A stretch of DNA of 18,302 nucleotides from a bacterium (GTDB taxonomy: Bacteria > Spirochaetota > UBA4802 > UBA5550), in contig JAAENB010000808.1 of the NCBI GenBank assembly GCA_024224995.1, forward strand, positions 1 through 18,302. The letters are read 5' to 3'. Position 1 is the first letter of the stretch, and every line of letters starts with the position of its first letter. Both the position numbers and the translations under genes were made by a program. Shown one piece after another: positions 7,375 to 14,100 of this stretch. The notes under the pieces were generated by a model. It was given only the letters and a program-made list of their open reading frames with translations, searched no databases and was not told the origin of the DNA.

Positions 7375-7723
7375 TTCTTGAGAGCAACTGACCCGGGTCT
7401 TCGGCTCCGCTCAGACACCGGATGGCCGGGAAAAATAGGTCAGAAACTTTGGGTATACCGGGGTCTGTTTTGCGAAGATGCTCCGGGAAAGGGTTTGGTT
7501 CTGAGAGACGTTGCAGTGCAACGCCTTTACTGGCTGGTTTCTGGCCAGGGCTATGGAGATTCCGGGAAGGAGTGCGGCCCCTGCGAGGGGTGCGGCCCCT
7601 GCGAGGGTATTCGGTACCTGTAGGGGCTCGGCGTGCCGTGCCCTCACGTTGTTTCCCCCTCTGTGGTGTTGACCCGGGACAAATCTCCGGAAACCAGCCC
7701 TATTTAAAAAGAGTTTCTTGAGA
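7375..7723 (+). repeat. Structured intergenic repeat, copy B, with a ~157-bp insertion
   Basis: Same element as copy A, beginning TTCTTGAGAGC and ending AAAAAGAGTTTCTTGAGA. Relative to A it has an extra segment of about 157 bp (7528-7684). An 11-bp stem (7534-7544 CTGGTTTCTGG with 7687-7697 CCGGAAACCAG, one G-U) encloses the extra segment, so it sits at the tip of a folded element. The predicted frames across it on both strands (7300-7623, 7411-7761, 7422-7721) are low-complexity and lack ribosome sites. Confidence 0.8.
7572..7607 (+). repeat. Perfect 18-bp tandem duplication in the copy-B insertion
   Basis: Two exact copies of GTGCGGCCCCTGCGAGGG, 7572-7589 and 7590-7607, inside the segment absent from copy A. 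Confidence 0.9.
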
Positions 7724-7821
7724 CCTCGAACCTCAAACCTTCCCCCTCCCCCGGAAAACATTAATGCTTGACGAAAAAGGGCAAATACGGGAAAAATGAG
7801 ACGAAACGAGCGGAGGAAAAG

Positions 7822-8283
7822 ATGTCAGACAAGCCGAAAAGTACCGATATAGTAAAAAACAAGAAAGCCAGGTTTGAATATGAGATCATAGAAACTTTTG
7901 AGGCAGGGATAGCGCTCAGGGGCACGGAAGTCAAGTCAATCCGGCAGAAGAAGGTGAGCATCCAGGAGTCATATGGTAAGATAAATGCCGGAGAAGCGTA
8001 TATTGTGGGAATGAATATCGCGGAATATGAAATGGGGAACCGTTTTAACCATGAGCCCCTGCGGGAACGGAAATTATTACTGCATAAGCATGAAATAAAG
8101 CGATTAACCGGGAAATTAAAGGAAAAAGGCCTCACCCTGGTGCCGTTAAAGCTCTATTTTAAGAACGGAAAAGTAAAAGTGCTCCTGGGACTGGGAAAAG
8201 GAAAGGCCAAGTACGATAAAAGAAAGACTATCCAGAAGCGGGACGCAGACAGGGATATGCAGCGGGATTTAAAGAATTATTAG
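7822..8283 (+). CDS. smpB: SsrA-binding protein SmpB
   Basis: tmRNA-binding partner in trans-translation, which rescues stalled ribosomes and tags the nascent peptide. I chose ATG 7822 (153 aa, usual length) because GGAGG lies 5 nt upstream; the open frame extends to a TTG at 7768 but those 18 residues are Lys-rich and non-conserved. Family hallmarks: NKKARFEYEIIETFEAGIAL then RGTEVKSIR (OB-fold, about residues 11-40), HKHEIKRLTGK, and the C-terminal tail GKAKYDKRKTIQKRD that enters the decoding site. The tmRNA gene ssrA itself is not in this window. No clear promoter just upstream; the gene begins about 100 nt after repeat B. Confidence 0.97.
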   Translation: MSDKPKSTDIVKNKKARFEYEIIETFEAGIALRGTEVKSIRQKKVSIQESYGKINAGEAYIVGMNIAEYEMGNRFNHEPLRERKLLLHKHEIKRLTGKLKEKGLTLVPLKLYFKNGKVKVLLGLGKGKAKYDKRKTIQKRDADRDMQRDLKNY

Positions 8284-8295
8284 CATATAAAATGA

Positions 8296-8324
8296 TTGAC
8301 AATAAATTCATAGATTTTTACTTT
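8296..8324 (+). promoter_or_regulatory. Promoter for the Lys-rich/Ala-Pro protein
   Basis: TTGACA (8296-8301), 17-nt spacer, TACTTT (8319-8324). Perfect -35 with a moderate -10, 13 nt after the smpB stop. Confidence 0.55.
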
Positions 8325-8357
8325 CACAGAAAGTGAATATTATTGGGGATAATCCCC
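8320..8357. promoter_or_regulatory. Two short dyads between promoter and start codon
   Basis: ACTTTC-ACA-GAAAGT (8320-8334) overlaps the -10 element. GGGGAT-A-ATCCCC (8345-8357) lies about 32 nt before the ATG. Either could be an operator or an mRNA hairpin; neither matches a motif I can name. Confidence 0.4.
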
Positions 8358-8388
8358 TTCATTATATAAAATAAATGAGGTATTTTTC

Positions 8389-8703
8389 ATGTCAGAAGAA
8401 GTAAAAGAAGAAGGTCCAAAGAAGAAAAAGAAGATAAACATGTTAACTGCGGATGAGCTGAAGGCCAGAATTGCTGACTATGAGTCAAAAAATATGACCC
8501 ATTCCAGGTATTATAAGCATCTTCTGGAAAGAAGAAGAGAGCTGGAAGGCCCATCTGAACCTGTAGCGGCAGCAGCACCGGCAGCAACAGAAGCACCGGC
8601 AGCGGCAGCAGCACCGGCAGCGGCAGCAGCACCGGCAGCAGCAGAAGCTCCGGCAGCGGCAGCAGCACCGGAAGCACCAGCAGAGACACCGGCATCTTCA
8701 TAA
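8389..8703 (+). CDS. Small Lys-rich protein with Ala-Pro repeat tail
   Basis: 104 aa, no signal peptide, no named family. Residues 1-15 are charged (KKKKK cluster). Residues about 17-52 form a likely helical module (LTADELKARIADYESK, then HSRYYKHLLERRREL). From about residue 58 to the end the protein is almost only Ala, Pro and Glu. The tail is encoded by 18-bp units (8575-8664, five copies plus a degenerate sixth). Such tails act as flexible linkers, and the basic N-terminus might bind nucleic acid or ribosome; that is a guess. GAGG lies 9 nt before the ATG, with a promoter at 8296-8324 and a strong terminator after it, so it appears to be a single-gene unit. I recall similar short proteins in spirochaetes, low certainty. 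The reverse-strand frames here are shadows. Confidence 0.75.
   Translation: MSEEVKEEGPKKKKKINMLTADELKARIADYESKNMTHSRYYKHLLERRRELEGPSEPVAAAAPAATEAPAAAAAPAAAAAPAAAEAPAAAAAPEAPAETPASS
8575..8664 (+). repeat. 18-bp coding tandem repeat (Ala-Pro units)
   Basis: Five consecutive 18-bp units of the form GCACCGGCAGCGGCAGCA (8575, 8593, 8611, 8629, 8647), encoding APAAxx, followed by a degenerate sixth. The second and third units are identical. Copy-number change by slippage is likely and stays in frame. Confidence 0.85.
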
Positions 8704-8779
8704 GAAATTGTACGGCAGAGTCGCAACCGGGCTCACAATAAGCAGATTCCCACTTGAGAATTACCCGGATGAGACAATT

Positions 8780-8811
8780 ATTAAAGGCGAGGAAGGCCCC
8801 TCGTCTTTAAT
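8780..8811 (+). terminator. Strong rho-independent terminator
   Basis: 13-bp stem (8780-8792 ATTAAAGGCGAGG with 8799-8811 CCTCGTCTTTAAT, one G-T wobble) with loop AAGGCC, a T-rich right arm base and TTGTACAATTTTT after it. It ends the 8389-8703 transcript and could also act on the reverse strand because the left arm base is A-rich. Confidence 0.8.
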
Positions 8812-8895
8812 TTGTACAATTTTTATAATTAAACACTCTATAATACTGTTTTAATCCCATATAAGCACAATCCAGCCAGGAAAAGTCAAATTATC

Positions 8896-8924
8896 TTGAC
8901 ATAGTCGAAGTTAATTACTATTTT
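8896..8924 (+). promoter_or_regulatory. Promoter for the beta-barrel gene
   Basis: TTGACA (8896-8901), 17-nt spacer, TATTTT (8919-8924), 27 nt before the 8952 ATG. Consensus -35, moderate -10. Confidence 0.6.
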
Positions 8925-8951
8925 TAAAAGGAGACCTTTGAGAGTATAAAC

Positions 8952-9713
8952 ATGAAAAGCAAGATAATAACTCTACTAATAGTCATATTTGCCGCAGGAA
9001 CAGCATATTCCTCTCAATTTGATGAGCTGGACAAGCCGCCCGAAGGAGCTCATCAGGGGCAGATGCTGCTGGGGGGAATCATGACAATGGGAATGCCCCT
9101 GGGCGGAATAATAAGCGGGGAGGAGGACTTTTTAAGCGGAACCAGTTATGAATTGGGGAGTGGTTCATGGAAGGAGCTAATGGTCTCGCACCTGGCCTTT
9201 GATTTTGGAATATTTTTTGAATATATGCCCATAGATCACCTGGGAGCAAGGGTAAAGGTAAAAAAGACAGTAATAATACAAAGGACAATCTTTGGGTCGG
9301 AGTATGAGAACTGGAGTAGGGCATTATACAGTAATTATTCATTTTACCTGGGTCCAACCTATCATCTCACAACAAGAAAGCAGTGGGATGTAACCTGCAC
9401 AGCCTATTTCGGTTATTCCATAGCTAATTTTTCAGCAACACCCATCGCGACAAAATTGATTACCGCATATGCGGGAAATGGAGATCAGTCATTGAATGGG
9501 TTTGCCCTGGGAGCGGAGCTGAATTTTACCGCCTATTTTAGCGGCGGGCTTTTTATATCGCTCGGCTGTGACTGGAATCTTTATTTTGTAAGCTTCGACA
9601 GCTTTAATCTCACAAATCCGAAAAATTCGGCAACCTACCTGTCGGGAGAGACCTCATCAAACATCCATACCATCAGTTTTGCCATATCAGCCGGATACGC
9701 CTTCGCAAACTAG
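8952..9713 (+). CDS. Exported outer-membrane beta-barrel-like protein, hypothetical
   Basis: 253 aa with a typical signal peptide (MKSK, hydrophobic core, cleavage likely after TAYSS, residue 20-21). The mature part is rich in Gly and aromatics in alternating patterns (for example LYSNYSFYLGPTYHLT, WDVTCTAYFGYSIANFS, AEL NFTAYFSGGLFISLG) and ends ISFAISAGYAFAN, an amphipathic closing strand. This suggests a small 8-10-stranded outer-membrane barrel. The family is not recognised. The ribosome site is odd: AAAAGGAG lies 18 nt before the ATG, too far, so a weaker GAGAG at 8940-8944 (7-nt spacing) may serve. Its 3' end overlaps the convergent gene at 9687 by 27 bp. Confidence 0.75.
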   Translation: MKSKIITLLIVIFAAGTAYSSQFDELDKPPEGAHQGQMLLGGIMTMGMPLGGIISGEEDFLSGTSYELGSGSWKELMVSHLAFDFGIFFEYMPIDHLGARVKVKKTVIIQRTIFGSEYENWSRALYSNYSFYLGPTYHLTTRKQWDVTCTAYFGYSIANFSATPIATKLITAYAGNGDQSLNGFALGAELNFTAYFSGGLFISLGCDWNLYFVSFDSFNLTNPKNSATYLSGETSSNIHTISFAISAGYAFAN

Positions 9714-10622
9714 CGTTTTGGTCTCTGCTCCTTTAAGCATTCTTAAAACATTAAGCGTAATCCACTTATTTTTGAGCCAGGAACCGTCGGGATTTTGTTT
9801 TGACATAATAAGATTAAAGGCTTCGCCGGTGTTGGGGTCATCAAAGAAACCGGCCCTGGAGATAAAAATAAGACCCGGGAGAATATTGTAATCGGTCAGG
9901 ACAGGGGAGCCAGTCAGGGGATTTTTGCTGCTGAGAGAGACAAAAAGCCTGTTTTTGAGGAAGAAATGAGCAGCTTTTTTTATGGGCTCTGAGAGAGAAT
10001 AGCCTGTTTTTTCATGAAAGAGAGCCAGGGCGGAAGCGCAGGCAAGAGAGGCAAGGGGAGAGCTGGGCACGGAACGGTCGTTTTCCCTGGAGAGGCCATT
10101 GCCCGGTTTGTTAAAGAGCATCAGTTTAAGGGAATCGAGCAGACCGGAAGTGGGAGAAAAGAGCCAGCCGCCGTCGAAACGCTGATTTTTAACGATCCAG
10201 TCAATTCCGGCTTTAACAGTATCGTTATTATACCCGGCCATAATAAGGAGCCTGGTAATCTCCCCGGTACGGAGGGCAGTTTCGGTTCGGGGCTTCCAGC
10301 CCAGGGAAAAACCGCCCGATTCCATCCGGCAGCGGTCAATAATAAACCGGGCAGTACGGTCTATAACTTCCGACCGCTTGTCCAGGCCCGATTCAACAGC
10401 TTCCGCGAAGCACCATACAGTACCTTTATGATAAATATCAATATTTTTTAGATCCCCCAGGATACCATCTTTTGCCGGAGCGCTAATAGAAGAAAGAAGC
10501 CTGTCATATTCATTATCAGCATTTTTGTTAAGAATATCTTTAAGAGTAAGATACCGTATGGAAGGGGCCGACTCTTCAAGCAGCCACGGGATGGGGTCTC
10601 CATTTAAATACTTATCAAACAT
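9687..10622 (-). CDS. Squalene-cyclase/prenyltransferase-like alpha-alpha toroid protein, hypothetical
   Basis: 311 aa, no signal peptide. The start region (GDPIPWLLEESAPSIRYLTLKDIL) and the repeats NQRFDGGWLFSP (about residues 147-158) and KQNPDGSWLKNKW (about 282-294) are typical of the terpenoid-cyclase/prenyltransferase toroid superfamily, in which Q-x-x-D-G-x-W repeats cap helical pairs. Other helices read like toroid repeats (TARFIIDRCRMESGGFSLGW). It lacks the DxDD or DCTAE acid motif of real cyclases and is half their length, so it is probably a toroid-fold protein without cyclase activity. Ribosome site weak. Convergent with the barrel gene. Transcribed from a good promoter at 10681-10709. 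Confidence 0.8.
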   Translation of the reverse strand: MFDKYLNGDPIPWLLEESAPSIRYLTLKDILNKNADNEYDRLLSSISAPAKDGILGDLKNIDIYHKGTVWCFAEAVESGLDKRSEVIDRTARFIIDRCRMESGGFSLGWKPRTETALRTGEITRLLIMAGYNNDTVKAGIDWIVKNQRFDGGWLFSPTSGLLDSLKLMLFNKPGNGLSRENDRSVPSSPLASLACASALALFHEKTGYSLSEPIKKAAHFFLKNRLFVSLSSKNPLTGSPVLTDYNILPGLIFISRAGFFDDPNTGEAFNLIMSKQNPDGSWLKNKWITLNVLRMLKGAETKTLVCEGVSG

Positions 10623-10680
10623 ATTGTAATAATCTACCCTTATTTATTGCCTTCGGCAGCAGCCGGGCGTATAAAACAGC

Positions 10681-10709
10681 AAAATAGCAAATCTGCTGTC
10701 ATTTGTCAA
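10681..10709 (-). promoter_or_regulatory. Promoter for the toroid-protein gene
   Basis: Minus strand TTGACA (10709-10704), 17-nt spacer, TATTTT (10686-10681); predicted leader about 50 nt. The hexamers and spacing are identical to those of the 8896-8924 promoter. A short dyad CAGCA/TGCTG (about 10677-10698) spans the -10 and spacer. Confidence 0.6.
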
Positions 10710-10799
10710 AACAAAACCCGGTTCCTAAATAACCAAAAAAAAAGTAAAAAAAGTTAAGCAACTTACCGTTAATTAGAAATAGAAGAGTGTTTGAACCAC

Positions 10800-10805
10800 T
10801 ATAAT
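10800..10805 (+). promoter_or_regulatory. Candidate -10 element for the DUF4234-like gene
   Basis: TATAAT, 30 nt before the 10835 ATG, without a clear -35 at the right distance. Listed because it is the best candidate in the divergent 10623-10834 spacer. Confidence 0.3.
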
Positions 10806-10834
10806 TGTTATATTAATTAAGGGAGGAGTCTGTT

Positions 10835-11143
10835 ATGGAAGAATATATTCCTGAAAATAATCTTGTAGTATTATTTTTATTGATGGTATTAACCGCAGGA
10901 CTCTATTATTTTTGGTGGCTTGCCAGGGTGAGCCGTGTATTTGAAGATGACCCGGTAATAAATATATTATTAACAGTATTTACGGTTGGATTGTGGGGTC
11001 TTTATTTAAATATGAAGTATTTGCAGAAATCGGAGTTATTGAACGGAAGAGATGTGAAATGGTTTGCGATCTTTTTCTTACCAATATCGCCAATAATAAT
11101 ACAGCACAATATAAATGAAAAATATTTTCCAGGGACCAGGTAG
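10835..11143 (+). CDS. DUF4234-like small membrane protein
   Basis: 102 aa with three predicted membrane segments (about residues 9-31, 41-62 and 74-90). The duplicated pattern LTAGLYYFWWLARVSRVFED and FTVGLWGLYLNMKYL is like the T-x-G-[IL]-Y-x-x-[YW]-W/L signature of DUF4234 proteins, which often carry or neighbour zinc-ribbon and DUF4389 modules. GGAGGAG lies 7 nt before the ATG. It is 21 nt upstream of the large zinc-ribbon/DUF4389 gene and very probably co-transcribed with it. Function unknown. Confidence 0.7.
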   Translation: MEEYIPENNLVVLFLLMVLTAGLYYFWWLARVSRVFEDDPVINILLTVFTVGLWGLYLNMKYLQKSELLNGRDVKWFAIFFLPISPIIIQHNINEKYFPGTR

Positions 11144-11164
11144 GGAGCGAGTCAGGAGATAACG

Positions 11165-14100
11165 ATGATTGTCAGGTGTAATAGTTGTAATTCGGCCTTT
11201 GCGGTAGATGACTCAAAGGTTGATAATAAAAGATTCGCCTTTACATGCCCAAAATGTTCGGAAGAGAACATTATTGATAACAGACAGAAAGGTGAACCGG
11301 AGCATGAAGATGCCGCATTGGCAGCAGGCGGAGATGCCGGAATTGCTCCCGGAATAGAACAGGAACCTCCAAAAGAGGAAGCCGCGGTAGGGACAGGCGG
11401 CTTCGCAGAGGATGAGGGTCCGGAATTGCCGGGAGAAACAGGTCCGGGAGCTGATGCTGCCGCGCTGTCGCCTGACATGGATGATTTGCCCGATATCACG
11501 GGGCCTGAAGAAGAATTGGGGGCTGATATCGACTCAGCAGGTCTTGACCTTGATGCTTCAGACATGGAAATAGACGCGGGAGAGCTTGACCTTGATGCTT
11601 CAGATATAGAAATAGACGCGGGAGAGCTTGACCTTGATGCTTCAGATATGGAAATAGACGCGGGAGAACTTGACCTTGACGAAGATTTAATCTCAGCGGG
11701 AGAGCCAGAACTTGATGCTTCAGATATGGAAATAGACGCGGGAGAACTTGACCTTGACGAAGATTTAATCTCAGCGGGAGAGCTTGACCTTGATGCTTCA
11801 GATGTGGAAATAGACGCGGGAGAGCTTGACCTTGATGCTTCAGATATAGAAATAGACGCGGGAGAACTTGACCTTGATGAAGATTTTGAACTGGGAGCCG
11901 ATATAGAAGAGAGTCTGCTTGCGGCAGAAGATGTTGCGCCTTCTGAATTGACAGAAACCGGCGAGGCCCTGGAACCGGAAGTAGAATCTAACAGGATAGT
12001 GGGCCTTGAAGAGATAGAAGAGGAAGGCCTGGCAGCGGAAATAGATGAACTTGATCTCGAGCTGGACGAAACGGCTTTCCCGGTTTCGGAAGGGGCGGGA
12101 GCGCCAATGGAACCGGCAGCAGTTTCCGAAGGAGAGGACGCGGCAGAGCTCGATTCCGAAGCTTCAGTATTGACAGAAGAGGCTCCTCTTGATGCCGATG
12201 ACTTCGACCTGGAACTTTCGGAAATGGAACCGGCAGCAGAGCTTGCGGAGGATGATTTTGAGCTGGGAGCTCCCGTAATAGAGGATGATCTTGAATTGGG
12301 AACAGCCGGTATGGAAACTCCGGCAGTGGGAACCGTAGAAGATGAAGATATAACTATCGATCTTGATAGTCTTGATATAGACCTGGGAGAGGGAGAGGAT
12401 AAAGAGGCGCCTGCGGCAGTCGATGATGATGATCTTGATTTGGAAACGCTGCCTGGAGCAGAGCTCGAATTAGAAGCAGCAGACCTGGATCTTGACCTGG
12501 ATATTCCTGTAGCGGAAACTCCGGCAGTGGGAACCGTAGAAGATGAAGATATAACTATCGATCTTGACAGTCTTGATATAGACCTGGGAGAGGGAGAGGA
12601 TAAAGAGGCGCCGGCAGCAGAGCTCGGGAAAGATGATTTTGATCCGGGAGAAGACTCTGAGTCAGGAGCAGCAGACCTGGATCTTGACCTGGATATTCCA
12701 ATGGTAGAAGCTCCGCCGGAAGGCACTGTTGAAGATGAAGATATAACTATCGATCTTGACAGTCTTGATATAGACCTGGGAGAGGGAGAGGATAAAGAGG
12801 CGCCTGCAGCAGAGCTCGGGGAAGATGATTTTGATCCGGGAGAAGACTCTGAGTCAGGAGCAGCAGACCTGGATCTTGACCTGGATATTCCAATGGGTGA
12901 AGCTCCGCCGGAAGGCTCCGTTGAAGATGAAGATATAACTATTGATCTGGATAACCTTGATATAGACCTGGAAGAGGGAGAGGAAAAAACAGCGCCGGAA
13001 ATGGAAGCTGGAGACGACCTCGATCCTGGAATGCTCATAATTGATGATGAACTGTCAGCAGGGGCTCCGGCAGTAGAAACTCTTCCGGATGAAGATGAGG
13101 ATGATGTCACTATAGACCTCGACGGTCTTGATATAGAATTGGAAGAGGGAGATGATGATGGAGGCGTTTCAGCAGAAGATATAGAGAGTATAAAAGAAGC
13201 AGATTATTCGGGTGATGATGATATAACCCTGGACCTTGAAACTCTTGATATAGACCTTGAGGATGAAAGCGTTGGAGTAGAGGAACCGGCTGCTGAAATT
13301 CCTGAAATAGATGAACTGGTAGCGGAGCCCGGCGTTGACGAGCTCATAATAGAAGAATCCCCTGCGGAAGAAATACCGGAAGTATCGGCAGCACCGGTAA
13401 CCGGAGATGATGAAGATATAACCCTGGATATTGATTCACTGGATATAGACCTGGAAGAAGAAGTGATCGCGGAAGGAGAGCAGCCCGACCTGGTTTTACT
13501 TGATATCGCGGAAGGGGAGCAGCCCGACCTGGTTTTACTTGATATACCTCTCGAAGAGAGCGAAGTCCCGGATGATGAAAAACTGACTCTTGAAGACGCG
13601 GGCCTGAGCATCGACGAACTCACGGGAGAGGAAGCGGCAGCAGCGGGATTGCACGATGAAGAGAGCGATGAGAGGGAAGAATTATCCCTGGAAGACGCGG
13701 GCCTCACCTTTGATGAGCTTACGGGAGAGGAAGCGGCAGCAGCGGGATTGCGCGATGAAGAGAGCGATGAGAGAGAAGAACTATCCCTGGAAGACGCGGG
13801 CCTTACCTTTGATGAGCTTACGGGAGAGGAAGCGGCAGCAGCGGGATTGCGCGATGAAGAGAGTGATGAGAGAGAAGAACTTTCCCTGGAAGACGCGGGC
13901 CTCACCTTTGACGAACTCACAACTGAAGAGGCAGCATCAGTGAGCTCTGAATTTGAAGACGACCAGGAAGAGGATATCAAGCTGACAATTGATGAAATAG
14001 ATCCCGGTTTGAGTGTCGATAGCCTGGAAGACGAATTCGCGCAGCCTGAAAAAGATGAATTTGATCTTGAAATAGACGAAGCATTAGATGAATCATTGTA

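Noticed and set aside
6047..7723. Repeats A and B as integron attC sites around a gene cassette
   Set aside because: No RYYYAAC/GTTRRRY core pair, and no integrase in the window; the palindrome core is GTTGCATGCAAC.
7375..7723. Retron or group II intron RNA
   Set aside because: No reverse transcriptase near and no domain V-like hairpin recognised.
7300..7761. Three overlapping frames in repeat B on both strands
   Set aside because: They share the structured repeat, have low-complexity sequences and no ribosome site.
7768..7821. Upstream TTG start giving a longer SmpB
   Set aside because: Extra 18 residues are not SmpB-like, and a strong GGAGG directs initiation at 7822.
8704..8779. tRNA or tmRNA gene downstream of smpB
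   Set aside because: No cloverleaf, T-loop GTTCRA motif or CCA end can be found there; ssrA is not in the window.
11152..13110. 652-codon Ser/Arg-rich reverse-strand frame (and 13204-13980)
   Set aside because: It is the antisense of the GAY/GAR-rich acidic repeats, which read as Ser/Arg codons and rarely give stops; no ribosome site.
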